Positions 25,580-34,231 of a stretch of DNA of 40,477 nucleotides are shown piece by piece. The stretch is from a bacterium. Lineage in GTDB: Bacteria > Cyanobacteriota > Vampirovibrionia > Gastranaerophilales > Gastranaerophilaceae. The notes below the pieces were generated by a model. The model saw only the letters and a list, made by a program, of their open reading frames with translations. It had not been told where the DNA came from and did not search any database. Where the stretch lies: positions 1-40,477 of the forward strand of contig JAFRHR010000038.1 in assembly GCA_017433195.1 (NCBI GenBank), given 5' to 3'. The position numbers and the translations under genes are program-made. Positions within the stretch are counted from its first letter, which is position 1. Each line of letters begins with the position of its first letter.

Positions 25580-25687
25580 TGTTAATCTCCTTTCTCGTGT
25601 GAATTTTTATTAAGATATACGATATATTTTATATATACTTGTAATATAACAAAGTTTTTTTGACATTAATAATTGCGCAGGGGTGAT

Positions 25688-25712
25688 ATATCATATCATA
25701 TCATATCATATC
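25688..25712. repeat. Five tandem ATATC pentamers
   Basis: Exact (ATATC)x5, about 110 bp upstream of the EF-hand gene start and 46 bp past the end of the flavoprotein gene. Confidence 0.9.
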
Positions 25713-25757
25713 GCAGATTTTACAGGGGTTTTGGGCTTTTTAAATTCATATTTACAA

Positions 25758-26906
25758 TTATTTACAATTAAGCCCATCTGACAGCACATATGCTGTTGAC
25801 CAGCAGTTTTGCAGGTTAAAACCTCCACAAAATCCGTCTATATTCAAAACTTCTCCGCAGAAATACAAATTCGGAACAACCTTTGATTCCATATTTTTCG
25901 GGTTTACATAGTCCAAGTCAACTCCGCCCGCAGTTACAGTTTCGCCGTCTTTTACGGTTGAAATAGCCTTAACCTTAAACTTATGGACAAACTTTGATAT
26001 TTCCTCTCTTTTCACTCTATTTATCTCGTGGCATTTTTTATCCGTTATGCCAAGTTTTTCAGCCGCATAATCGCAAAAATGTTTCGGCAAAAATTCACTA
26101 AGCATAGTTTTTACAAGTTTTTGGGAATTTTTATCAAGTATCGTCTGGATATCCGAAAATCCATCTTTTATCAAATCAAACGACAACAGATAAGGAAACT
26201 CATCATACGCTTTTACTGAAGAAATTTTATAAATCAAAGGTCCTGAAACGCCCTTATGAGTAAAAATAATGTCCCCAGCTTGCTTTATATCCTCTGAATA
26301 AACGTCAGTCAAACTTATCCCCGCCAAATCTCCAAAATTTTCTTCCGTAACATATCCGACAAGCGAGGGTTTTGGGCTAACAATCGGAATGCCCAATTTT
26401 TCAAGCATTTCAAAACCACTGTGACCACCTGTTGCAAATATAACTTTATCAAAAAAGTATTTTGAAGATTCGGTTTTCAAAATAAACCCGTTATCAGATT
26501 TCTCAATATCAATAACTTTTTCTTTAACATGTTTTACCCCATTCAACCCCTTCAAAAATTTTTCTCTGACTTCTTTTGCGCTATCAGATTTAGGAAACAT
26601 TCTGTTATCGCTTTGGGTATAAGTTTCAATACCCAACTCATTAAACAAATCAACAGTATCAGATGGAGAAAACTTTGAAAAAACAGAGTACAAAAACTTT
26701 TCACCTCTCGGGTAATTTTTCACAAGTTCTCTGAAATCTGGTTCGTTATAGGAAAAATTACATCTTCCTCCGCCGGTTTTCAAAATAGTAAACATAAGCG
26801 AATTTGTATCAAAAACAGTCACGTCAAAATGGTTTTGCAGATAATAGGCACAAGTACAACCCGCAGGGCCACCGCCTACAATTGCAACACTAAATTCTTG
26901 TCCCAT
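25758..26906 (-). CDS. NAD(P)/FAD-dependent oxidoreductase, HI0933/BaiN family
   Basis: A 382-aa flavoprotein. N-terminal GGGPAGCTCAYYL dinucleotide fold (about 11-23), then GGGRCNFSY (about 45-53), ATGGHSGFEMLEKLG (about 153-167), and the C-terminal GEVLNIDGFCGGFNLQNCWSTA, which together are diagnostic of the HI0933 family (Pfam HI0933_like; BaiN-type annotated oxidoreductases). The biochemical role of most members is unknown. The start overlaps the folK stop by 17 bp, so it is the second gene of a folK operon. Confidence 0.92.
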   Translation of the reverse strand: MGQEFSVAIVGGGPAGCTCAYYLQNHFDVTVFDTNSLMFTILKTGGGRCNFSYNEPDFRELVKNYPRGEKFLYSVFSKFSPSDTVDLFNELGIETYTQSDNRMFPKSDSAKEVREKFLKGLNGVKHVKEKVIDIEKSDNGFILKTESSKYFFDKVIFATGGHSGFEMLEKLGIPIVSPKPSLVGYVTEENFGDLAGISLTDVYSEDIKQAGDIIFTHKGVSGPLIYKISSVKAYDEFPYLLSFDLIKDGFSDIQTILDKNSQKLVKTMLSEFLPKHFCDYAAEKLGITDKKCHEINRVKREEISKFVHKFKVKAISTVKDGETVTAGGVDLDYVNPKNMESKVVPNLYFCGEVLNIDGFCGGFNLQNCWSTAYVLSDGLNCK

Positions 26907-27390
26907 ACAAATAAACCATTTCGGGGTTTTCTAATGCTTCGTGAAGTTCGGTTATTGTCTGACCGAAAACGGGGTGAACAAAATCTTCAGCAATTTCAAG
27001 CATCGGAACAAGCATAAATGCTCTCTGGTGAATGAATTTGTGCGGAACGAGAAGATTATCTTCATTTATTATTTCATTACCGTAGAACATAATATCTATA
27101 TCAATTGTTCTGTCACCGTAATGACCTTCAGCCTCTCTGTTTCTGCCGAGTTGTTTTTCAATTCTCTGACATTCGGCAAGTAATTCCTGAGCCGAAAGAG
27201 TTGTGCTAATCTCTATTGCGGCATTAACAAACCAATTCTTTGTTTCGCAGTTCCATGGTTCTGTTTCATAAAAAGACGAGGTCCTTACAATGCTTATACC
27301 CTCACTCATTCCAAGTACGCTTGTAGCCTGCTGTATGTAGCCGACCCTGTCTCCTTTATTTGAACCTAAACTTAAATATGCTATTACCAT
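26890..27390 (-). CDS. folK: 6-hydroxymethyl-7,8-dihydropterin pyrophosphokinase (HPPK)
   Basis: FolK transfers pyrophosphate from ATP to hydroxymethyl-dihydropterin in folate synthesis. The 166-aa protein has YLSLGSNKGDR at the start, TSSFYETEPW, FVNAAIEIST, the catalytic RxxxxGDRTIDIDI motif (HYGDRTIDIDIMFYG), and LLVPHKFIHQRAFMLVPMLEI. All key HPPK motifs are present. Transcribed from a leaderless promoter with a near-consensus -35. Confidence 0.96.
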   Translation of the reverse strand: MVIAYLSLGSNKGDRVGYIQQATSVLGMSEGISIVRTSSFYETEPWNCETKNWFVNAAIEISTTLSAQELLAECQRIEKQLGRNREAEGHYGDRTIDIDIMFYGNEIINEDNLLVPHKFIHQRAFMLVPMLEIAEDFVHPVFGQTITELHEALENPEMVYLYGTRI

Positions 27391-27396
27391 AAGCCT

Positions 27397-27426
27397 ATTT
27401 TATAACCTGACAGTTCATGTTGTCAA
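27397..27426 (-). promoter_or_regulatory. Leaderless promoter of folK
   Basis: Minus strand: TTGACA (27421-27426), 18-nt spacer, TAAAAT (27397-27402), then 6 nt (AGGCTT) to the ATG at 27390. Confidence 0.75.
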
Positions 27427-27477
27427 CATGATTAAGTTTGGGAATGACGTACCACATAATCACTCGTTATATTCTAA

Positions 27478-27615
27478 CTGTCATGCTGAACTTGCGGATT
27501 TACGTACGGAAGAAACGAAGTGTAATCCGGATAGCGAATGTCGAAGTGAACATTGACGTAGTCAAGTGAACGACAGACATGAGCGTGGAGTAAATCCAAG
27601 ACAGTTTCAGCATCT
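27478..27615. repeat. Dispersed palindrome split by a small element
   Basis: CTGTCATGCTGAACTTG (27478-27494) and AGTTTCAGCATCT (27603-27615) are the two halves of a repeat like the one at 24912. They are separated by about 108 bp bounded by GGATTTAC (27496-27503) and its complement GTAAATCC. The insert contains AATCCGGATAGCGA (27524-27537), also found at 12121-12134. Confidence 0.55.
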
Positions 27616-27663
27616 TATCAACATTGTAAAAACAAAATAAAACTTTTCAGCATAGTTCTTAAG

Positions 27664-27684
27664 ACCCTGAAACTAGTTCAGGGT
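27664..27684. repeat. Palindrome ACCCTGAA/TTCAGGGT
   Basis: Eight-bp stem with loop ACTAG, after the MATE gene. With the split repeat at 27478-27615 it fills the gap 27391-27722, where no gene is seen. Confidence 0.7.
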
Positions 27685-27722
27685 GACAATGTTAGACATA
27701 TTTTAATATCATTATCTTAATT

Positions 27723-29030
27723 TTATACAGATTCTGTCTGCAATTTTTTAAAATACCTTTTCAGCATATAAAGCATAATTGAGCACAGAATAATTGCCGC
27801 AACGATTAAACTTATCCAAAATCCCATAAGCTCCATATTAAATTTGAAAGCCAAAATACAGCCTAAAGGAATTGAAAGAAGCCAATAAGCAGTAAAGTTT
27901 GCAATAAGTACTATTTTGGTTGATTTTATACCTTTGCAAATTCCGGACAGTGCAACCTGCAAACCGTCAAACACCTGAAATCCAGCCAAAAGATATATTA
28001 CGGGAACACAAATCGTAATTAATTCCGTATCGTTTGTGAACAAGCCGACCAAAAATTTCGGGAACAGTGCAAATATTACCGAACTGAACACCATAAACCC
28101 GATACATACCAACGTTCCCTTCTGAGAATAATTTTTCAAATCTTCATAATCCTTTGCGCCGTTTGCATACCCAACCTTAACAGCAATTGCATTAGATATT
28201 GCAAGCGGAATCATAAAAGAAAAAGTCGTCATTGTCTGAATTAAATTTTGCGCCGCAGCATAAACTCCTGCAACTCTTCCCATCAGGACCGCAATTATAT
28301 TAAACGCAACAAATTCAGTCACTATTGCAAGCGAAATCGGAAGACCTATTTTTATGAGTTGTTTGTAATAACCAAAGTCTTTGCAGTTTTCAAATTTCAT
28401 AATTTTGAAACAGTAGATTAAAAGCACAATTCCCATAAAATATCTGACAACAAAACTTGCAATAGCAAGCCCTATAATTCCGAGTGACGGAATAAAGCCA
28501 AACCCGAAAACAAGCACAACATTCAAAAACAGATTTAAAAATACTGCAAAAATCGTAACGATATTCGGGAATATAACTATTTCAAATGCCTGCAAAAATT
28601 CTTTTGTCGCTGCGTGAAGATATCCGCCAAAGGTCGCAAACGCAGTTACGAACATATACTGTTTAACCATAACCGCAAGATTATGCTCATAATTCAGTTT
28701 ATCTATAAGCGGAATCAGGGCTAAAATAACAGACATTACAACAACGCCCAAAACCGCAGCAAACCTGAGTGTCGGAAAGAAATACTTCTCAGGGGATTTC
28801 TTTTCCCCTCTGTAATTTGATAAAAGCGGAGAAACCGCAACAAGCAGACCTATTCCAAAAATTTGTATGCAGTTTGTAATTGCGGTTGCAATACTAATTG
28901 CTGCAAGTGTCTGCGTGGAATGTCTTCCCGCAATTAAAACATCACCTGCGCCTATCAGTATAAACCCGATATTTCCTATAATTATCGGAAATGCTATTTG
29001 TAATAAGTCTTTTATGTAGTGTTTTTTCAT
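27723..29030 (-). CDS. MATE family efflux transporter
   Basis: A 435-aa inner-membrane exporter of the multidrug and toxic compound extrusion family, driven by Na+ or H+. About 12 hydrophobic helices are visible. The N-terminal LLQIAFPIIIGNIGFILIGAGDVLIAGR and the GFQVFDGLQVALSGICKGIKSTK segment near residue 355 match the family. I chose the ATG at 29030 because AAAGG lies 6-7 nt before it and the family N-terminus starts there; the ATG at 29054 is in frame but has no ribosome site. The substrate is unknown. Confidence 0.93.
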   Translation of the reverse strand: MKKHYIKDLLQIAFPIIIGNIGFILIGAGDVLIAGRHSTQTLAAISIATAITNCIQIFGIGLLVAVSPLLSNYRGEKKSPEKYFFPTLRFAAVLGVVVMSVILALIPLIDKLNYEHNLAVMVKQYMFVTAFATFGGYLHAATKEFLQAFEIVIFPNIVTIFAVFLNLFLNVVLVFGFGFIPSLGIIGLAIASFVVRYFMGIVLLIYCFKIMKFENCKDFGYYKQLIKIGLPISLAIVTEFVAFNIIAVLMGRVAGVYAAAQNLIQTMTTFSFMIPLAISNAIAVKVGYANGAKDYEDLKNYSQKGTLVCIGFMVFSSVIFALFPKFLVGLFTNDTELITICVPVIYLLAGFQVFDGLQVALSGICKGIKSTKIVLIANFTAYWLLSIPLGCILAFKFNMELMGFWISLIVAAIILCSIMLYMLKRYFKKLQTESV

Positions 29031-29109
29031 ATCAACCTTTATTTTATCACACACATTTTGTAAAACTTTTAAACATTAGACTACAATTTATGGGCGTTTT
29101 TTATTTTTA

Positions 29110-29118
29110 TGCTAAAAT
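29110..29118 (+). promoter_or_regulatory. Extended -10 of the riboflavin operon, leaderless
   Basis: TGC-TAAAAT (29110-29118) followed by 6 nt (TATCTT) and the ribE ATG at 29125. No clear -35. With so short a leader there is no room for an FMN riboswitch. Confidence 0.6.
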
Positions 29119-29124
29119 TATCTT

Positions 29125-29757
29125 ATGTTTACAGGGATAATCGAAGAAACAGGCAAAATAAAATCTCTTAACAGCAACTCTGTCACAATTCTTGCCGATA
29201 AAGTTTTAAAGGACGTAAAAATCGGAGACAGCATTGCCGTAAACGGAATTTGTCTCACTGTTACAAGTTTTGATAACACATCATTTTCTGCAGATGTTTC
29301 AAATGAAACGATAAAAGTAACCAATTTTAACTATCTGAAAACAGGTTCTTTGGTAAACCTTGAAAGAGCAATGAAATTAGAGGACAGATTTGGCGGACAT
29401 ATTGTTTCAGGGCATATAGACTGCACCGCAACCGTTCTCTATAACAAAAATTTAAACGATTTTAACGAATTAACCATAAAATTGAACGAAAATTTTTCAA
29501 AATATATTGTCAAAAAGGGCTCAATTTGCATAAACGGAGTAAGCCTTACGGTAAACAGCATTGAAGACAATGTTTTATCCGTAATGCTCATTCCTCAGAC
29601 TTTATCAAATACAAATTTGTTATCCTTAAATGTTAATGATACTGTAAACATAGAGACCGATATTTTGGCAAAATATACGGAAAAACTTTTAAAAACAAAC
29701 GGGGAAAAATCCTCAAATATAACAGAAGAACTTTTAGTACAGAACGGATTTATGTAA
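29125..29757 (+). CDS. ribE: Riboflavin synthase, alpha subunit
   Basis: Dismutates two molecules of 6,7-dimethyl-8-ribityllumazine to riboflavin. The 210-aa protein starts with MFTGIIEETGKI and shows two lumazine-binding repeats: first around IGDSIAVNGICLTV (about 33-46), second around KGSICINGVSLTV. GGHIVSGHID follows the first. Length is normal. First gene of a five-gene riboflavin operon; its stop overlaps the ribBA start (TAATG). Confidence 0.96.
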   Translation: MFTGIIEETGKIKSLNSNSVTILADKVLKDVKIGDSIAVNGICLTVTSFDNTSFSADVSNETIKVTNFNYLKTGSLVNLERAMKLEDRFGGHIVSGHIDCTATVLYNKNLNDFNELTIKLNENFSKYIVKKGSICINGVSLTVNSIEDNVLSVMLIPQTLSNTNLLSLNVNDTVNIETDILAKYTEKLLKTNGEKSSNITEELLVQNGFM

Positions 29758-30965
29758 TGGACGATTTTAAATTTCACACAATTGAAGAAGCATTAGAAGA
29801 TTTTAAAATAGGTAAACCCTTAATCGTAGCGGACGATGAGGACAGAGAAAACGAGGGCGACCTGATATGTTCAGCGCAAATGGTAACCCCTGAGCTCATA
29901 AACTTTATGACAAAAGAGTGCAGAGGACTTATTTGTTTGGCAATCTCTCAGGATATTGCAAGAAACCTCGATTTGCCGTTAATGGTTGAAAATAATACAG
30001 AAAAAATGAAAACGGCATTTACTCAAAGTATTGATGCAAGTGAAAAATACGGAGTAACAACGGGAATTTCCGCTTATGACAGAGCAAAAACCGTTGAAGT
30101 TGCAATTGCATACGATTCTCAGCCGAGTGATTTAAGACGTCCGGGACATATGTTCCCTTGCGTTGCAAGAATGGGCGGAGTTTTGGAAAGAGCAGGACAC
30201 ACTGAAGCCGTTGTTGATTTGGCAAGACTTTCAAACCACAGACCGGCAGGCGTTATGTGTGAAATTATGTCAGATGACGGTCATATGGCAAGAAAAGACG
30301 AACTCAAAAAATTTGCGACAGACCATAACATAAAATTCATTACGGTTGCCGATTTAATTGCCTACAGAATACAGTTTGAAAAATTTGTAACAAGAGAAGC
30401 TGAAGCATTTTTGCCTACACAGTTTGGGGATTTTGAAATTTACGGATACAAAAATCATTTATCAGGAGTTGAACACGTTGCACTTGTAAAGGATGACGGA
30501 AGCGACAAAATTCCTATGGTCAGAGTTCACAGCGAATGTATGACAGGAGACGTTTTCCATAGTCTGAAATGCGACTGCAATGCACAATTGCACGAATCAA
30601 TGAAAATGATTGACGAATACGGAAAAGGTGCCGTTATTTATCTGCACGATCACGAAGGAAGAGGAATAGGACTTATAAACAAAATAAAAGCCTATGCCTT
30701 ACAAGAAAAAGGCCAGGATACTGTTGATGCCAATATATCACTCGGTTTTCCGGAAGATTTAAGAGATTACGGAGTAGGGGCACAAATTATTCATGATTTG
30801 GGTTATAATAGTTTTAATCTGATTACCAACAACCCTAAAAAAATAATTTCATTAAAGGGTTACGGATTACAAATCAATGATATAATAAATTTAAAAACAG
30901 GCGTTAATAAGTACAACAAAAGATATATTGATACAAAGCGTGAGCGCATGCACCATATGATTTAA
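29757..30965 (+). CDS. ribBA: Bifunctional DHBP synthase / GTP cyclohydrolase II
   Basis: Catalyses both entry reactions of riboflavin synthesis. Residues about 5-205 are the RibB domain (VADDEDRENEGDLICSAQ with the acidic active-site loop; RRPGHMFP; GHTEAVVDLARL). Residues about 206-402 are RibA: VRVHSECMTGDVFHSLKCDC with three zinc-binding Cys, then DHEGRGIGL, and YGVGAQIIHDLG. Both domains look intact. Position between ribE and two GNAT genes in the operon. Confidence 0.97.
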   Translation: MDDFKFHTIEEALEDFKIGKPLIVADDEDRENEGDLICSAQMVTPELINFMTKECRGLICLAISQDIARNLDLPLMVENNTEKMKTAFTQSIDASEKYGVTTGISAYDRAKTVEVAIAYDSQPSDLRRPGHMFPCVARMGGVLERAGHTEAVVDLARLSNHRPAGVMCEIMSDDGHMARKDELKKFATDHNIKFITVADLIAYRIQFEKFVTREAEAFLPTQFGDFEIYGYKNHLSGVEHVALVKDDGSDKIPMVRVHSECMTGDVFHSLKCDCNAQLHESMKMIDEYGKGAVIYLHDHEGRGIGLINKIKAYALQEKGQDTVDANISLGFPEDLRDYGVGAQIIHDLGYNSFNLITNNPKKIISLKGYGLQINDIINLKTGVNKYNKRYIDTKRERMHHMI

Positions 30966-30975
30966 AGGAGTCAGA

Positions 30976-31965
30976 ATGGAAACTGTAACTTATAAAACAC
31001 AAATGTTAACCGAAGAATACTATAAAATTTTTACAGGTTTGTATAATGATTTTAAATTACAGGCTGTTTCAAATTACAAATTTGAATTAAATCCGCTTCC
31101 TTATGAAGAATTTATTGATGCAGTTGAAAACAAACTTATTCAGTGTTTAATTTTACTTGAAAATGAAATTCCGACAGCATTTTTGGTTTATACATCAGCA
31201 ATTTCAGAATCAATAGAATTAAATATGATTCACTGTCTCGGAAACGAAGATATTATAAACAAGCAAAAATGTCTTATGAACCTGTTTTTGGAAACAACAA
31301 AATTTGAGAGAAAGAAAAAAGTTGTCTGCTATCCTATGTTAGGGACTCAGGCTAATTTTACAAGTGATATTGCTCACTTCGGGTTTAAGTTTGTAGGACT
31401 TGCAGTTTTAAGATTTATGATGGGAAATGCGCAATCAGAAAGAATACTGGAAAATATGCCGCTTCCTGAAAAGAGCGCAGCATACACCATAACTTCATGG
31501 TCAGATGAGTATCTTGAAGACGCAGTGAAAATAATACACGCAAACTTCAAAGAAGCTTCTGATGCAAAATTCGACACAAGATTTTTAACAAAAGAAGGTA
31601 CAAAAGATATTATTGATAAAATCGTAAACAGCATTTACGGAGAATTTTTACCGGAAGCAACTTCAGTTTTACTGCATTGTAACGTTCCTGTCGGAGTTGT
31701 CTTTGTAAACGTAACAGGCGGAAAAATTGCCAATATTCCTCTTGTTGCAATAAACAAAGACCACAGAGGAAAAGGTTTATCTGAAGTTATGCTTCAAAAA
31801 TCAGTCAGAACAGTTGTTGACTGGGTAAAACTCGGACAAAAAGATTACAGTGAAATCAACGTTACTGCAGAAACTAATAATTATCAGGCTCTTAAAATGT
31901 ACAGACATGTCGGATTTAAGGAAGATTACAGTTATCCGCAGGCATATCTGCCCGTACAGAAGTAA
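30976..31965 (+). CDS. GNAT family N-acetyltransferase (329 aa)
   Basis: An acyltransferase with the GNAT fold in its C-terminal half: IPLVAINKDHRGKGLSEVMLQKSV (about 250-275) holds the acetyl-CoA-binding R/Q-x-x-G-x-G/A loop (HRGKGLS), followed by VTAETNNYQALKMYRHVGFKEDYSY, the classical motif B. The N-terminal half (about 1-165) is probably a second, degenerate GNAT-like domain. AAAGGAG precedes the ATG. It is inside the riboflavin operon but no known riboflavin step needs an acetyltransferase; substrate unknown. Confidence 0.85.
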   Translation: METVTYKTQMLTEEYYKIFTGLYNDFKLQAVSNYKFELNPLPYEEFIDAVENKLIQCLILLENEIPTAFLVYTSAISESIELNMIHCLGNEDIINKQKCLMNLFLETTKFERKKKVVCYPMLGTQANFTSDIAHFGFKFVGLAVLRFMMGNAQSERILENMPLPEKSAAYTITSWSDEYLEDAVKIIHANFKEASDAKFDTRFLTKEGTKDIIDKIVNSIYGEFLPEATSVLLHCNVPVGVVFVNVTGGKIANIPLVAINKDHRGKGLSEVMLQKSVRTVVDWVKLGQKDYSEINVTAETNNYQALKMYRHVGFKEDYSYPQAYLPVQK

Positions 31966-31976
31966 GAAAGACTTTT

Positions 31977-32948
31977 ATGGCAAAAATTAAAAGATTAACT
32001 TTTTTTGATAAATTTGCTTTGAAGAAAAACAAACTTTTTTCTTTAGATACTGATGAATACCTTTTTTTGCCGTTCGATTTTTTACATCAGGTTTTGCCTC
32101 TGAAGTTTAAATTTATGCCTGAATCCTATATTTCAACCGAGAACGATATAATAAACGGACTTATCTCGGTTTCTAAAATACACGGAAATTCTTCCCGTGT
32201 AGCACTTTTACAGTTATGCTTCAGTGAAAACGATTATTCGACCGGACAACAGTTAATTGAATATATTATTGCGGAATTTGCCTCAAAAGGCGCAACTTCT
32301 TTTATAGTAAAAATTGACGAAAATTCCTCAGACTTATTAAATCTGTTTTCATCCGCCTGCGGTTTCAGACAGTGTTCTTTTGAAAGGCTTTGGGAAATAA
32401 ACAGAAATAATTTAAGTAATGATTCGGAAATTTTTATAAGACCTTTTAAAAACAACGATGCGGAAAAAATAGCACAACTTTTTAACGATAAAATCATAAC
32501 CCATTTTAAACCGTCTTTAAAAAGAGACAAAAAAGAGTTTGAGGACGTTTTGCTTCAGGGATTAACCCATAAACAGATTTTTAAATATATTGCGGAAAAT
32601 AATCAGAACTCTGAAATTGAAGCATTTATCACAATTTCGACTTCCGATAACTACAATTATTCCGCTGAAATTATTTTCCCTGATTATTTTGAACCTGATT
32701 ATTCCGCTGTTTTCAGCTTTATTAACAGAGTTATTTCAAGAAGAACGAAAAATTTTAAACTCTATACAAAAACTTTGGGATATTTAAACAACAATGACAA
32801 GTTTGAAAACTATTTAAGAGAAAATTCTCATACGGCAGTAAATACAAAACTTGTTTTAACAAAAGATTTTTACAGAGAAATAAAAGAACCGTCAGCAATA
32901 GAAAAATTAGTTATGCTGAACAGAATAAGCACACCGACATCAACTTAA
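31977..32948 (+). CDS. Degenerate tandem GNAT-like protein (323 aa)
   Basis: Hypothetical protein with two weak GNAT-like halves. Residues about 65-140 read like a GNAT core that lost its acetyl-CoA loop (VALLQLCFSEN...GQQLIEYIIAEFASKGATSFIVKIDENSSDLLNLFSSACGF, split by normal loops), and IRPFKNNDAEKIAQLFND at about 155 begins a second copy. The R-x-x-G-x-G/A signature is not present, so acetyl-CoA binding is doubtful. Follows the intact GNAT gene by 11 bp and precedes ribD by 3 bp, so it is part of the riboflavin operon. Function unknown. Confidence 0.65.
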   Translation: MAKIKRLTFFDKFALKKNKLFSLDTDEYLFLPFDFLHQVLPLKFKFMPESYISTENDIINGLISVSKIHGNSSRVALLQLCFSENDYSTGQQLIEYIIAEFASKGATSFIVKIDENSSDLLNLFSSACGFRQCSFERLWEINRNNLSNDSEIFIRPFKNNDAEKIAQLFNDKIITHFKPSLKRDKKEFEDVLLQGLTHKQIFKYIAENNQNSEIEAFITISTSDNYNYSAEIIFPDYFEPDYSAVFSFINRVISRRTKNFKLYTKTLGYLNNNDKFENYLRENSHTAVNTKLVLTKDFYREIKEPSAIEKLVMLNRISTPTST

Positions 32949-32951
32949 ACT

Positions 32952-34004
32952 ATGGAAAAAAATTACGAATACTATATGAAAAAATGCTTAAAACTCGCAC
33001 TGAAAGGAGAGGGGAATGTTTCGCCAAATCCTTTGGTCGGCTGTGTTGTTCTCGATAAAAACGGAAATGAAATTGCAAACGGATACCATAAAAAATACGG
33101 CGAAAATCACGCAGAACGTAATGCACTTTTGAAAGTTAAAGATGCAAAAGGCGGAACACTTTTTGTAAATCTTGAACCCTGTTCACATCACGGTAAAACC
33201 CCGCCCTGTACAAATATAATAATCGAAAAAGGGATAAAAACAGTAATTTATGCAAATGACGATTTGAATCCCGTTGCATCAAAAGGCTCCGAATTTTTAA
33301 AAAAAGCGGGAATAAAAGTCATAAAAGGAGTTTTGGAAGATAATGCAAAAGAATTAAACGAAGTTTTCTTCAAAAATATCTCAGAAAAAAAAGTTTTTGT
33401 CGCATTAAAAACCGCAACAACTCTTGACGGAAAAATCGCAACACATACAGGTGATTCAAAATGGATAACCTCTGATAAAGCAAGAACTTTTGCAAAAAAA
33501 TTAAGAAAAAAATACGATGCTATTTTGACAACATCGTCAACAGTTATCGCTGATAACCCTGAAATGAAAGCAAAAAAGAAAATTATTTTAGACAGAACTT
33601 TAAAAACCTTAAAAGGTGATTACCAAATTTATAAACAGGGTGAAATTTTTATCGCAACGGACGAGAAAAACGATTTACCAAAAGTTTCGGATAACATAAA
33701 ATTCATAAAAGTCCCGACCGTTAGGGGTAAATTAGATTTGAATGTATTACTAAAAAAACTGTTTGACTTAAAAATAATGAGTGTATTCATTGAGGCGGGA
33801 GGCGAGTTAAACGGTTACATTATTGAAAACGATTTGGCAGATAAAATATACCATTTTGTTGCACCGAAAATTTTAAACGACAACAAAGGAATGAGTGCAT
33901 TTAACGGCGGAAACAAAGACAAAATAAGCATGTGCAGGAATTATAAAATAACCGAAACAAAGGTTTTAAAGCCAGATATTTTAATCACATACAAACGGGT
34001 TTAA
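32952..34004 (+). CDS. ribD: Riboflavin biosynthesis deaminase/reductase
   Basis: RibD deaminates and reduces the pyrimidine intermediate. The 350-aa protein has an N-terminal deaminase domain with the zinc motif HAERNAL and EPCSHHGKTPPC (about 53-86), and a C-terminal DHFR-like reductase domain starting at FVALKTATTLDGKIATHTGDSKWIT (split by normal spacing, about 150-175). Last gene of the operon. ribH (lumazine synthase) is missing from the cluster and must be elsewhere. No clear ribosome site; the stop of the previous gene is 3 bp away. Confidence 0.96.
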   Translation: MEKNYEYYMKKCLKLALKGEGNVSPNPLVGCVVLDKNGNEIANGYHKKYGENHAERNALLKVKDAKGGTLFVNLEPCSHHGKTPPCTNIIIEKGIKTVIYANDDLNPVASKGSEFLKKAGIKVIKGVLEDNAKELNEVFFKNISEKKVFVALKTATTLDGKIATHTGDSKWITSDKARTFAKKLRKKYDAILTTSSTVIADNPEMKAKKKIILDRTLKTLKGDYQIYKQGEIFIATDEKNDLPKVSDNIKFIKVPTVRGKLDLNVLLKKLFDLKIMSVFIEAGGELNGYIIENDLADKIYHFVAPKILNDNKGMSAFNGGNKDKISMCRNYKITETKVLKPDILITYKRV

Positions 34005-34007
34005 AAC

Positions 34008-34036
34008 TTTACAAAGAATGTCTAAAATGATAATAT
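34008..34036 (+). promoter_or_regulatory. Promoter of the zinc ribbon / radical SAM operon
   Basis: TTTACA (34008-34013), 17-nt spacer, TAATAT (34031-34036), and a conventional 24-nt leader with AAGGAG before the ATG at 34061. Confidence 0.6.
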
Positions 34037-34060
34037 TATGTAAGAATAAGGAGAAAGATT

Positions 34061-34231
34061 ATGGCAAGATTAATAAGACCTACTTGGGCTATCAGATGCA
34101 CACAATCAGGCTGCAAAACACTTTTTGAAGTAGCGCAGGTTGAAAACGGAAAACAGCAGGAAGTTGTTTGTCCTAATTGCGGTGAACACTACGTTTATCC
34201 TATTTATGAAGAAAATCAAGAAAATTCTTAA
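34061..34231 (+). CDS. Small zinc-ribbon protein (56 aa)
   Basis: Short ORF reading MARLIRPTWAIRCTQSGC, then KTLFEVAQVENGKQQEVV and CPNCGEHYVYPIYEENQENS. Two cysteine pairs (C-x4-C at residues 13-18 and C-x2-C at 37-40) form a probable zinc ribbon. AAGGAG lies about 8 nt upstream. The stop overlaps the next start (TAATG), so the pair is translationally coupled. Family unknown; it may assist the radical SAM protein or act independently. Confidence 0.78.
   Translation: MARLIRPTWAIRCTQSGCKTLFEVAQVENGKQQEVVCPNCGEHYVYPIYEENQENS

Noticed and set aside
25688-25712. ATATC tandem units as a CRISPR array
   Set aside because: Units are contiguous with no spacers; no cas genes or direct repeats of CRISPR length are in the window.
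29031-29124. FMN riboswitch before the riboflavin operon
   Set aside because: The spacer is under 100 bp and the promoter sits 6 nt before the start, so no leader RNA could hold the aptamer.
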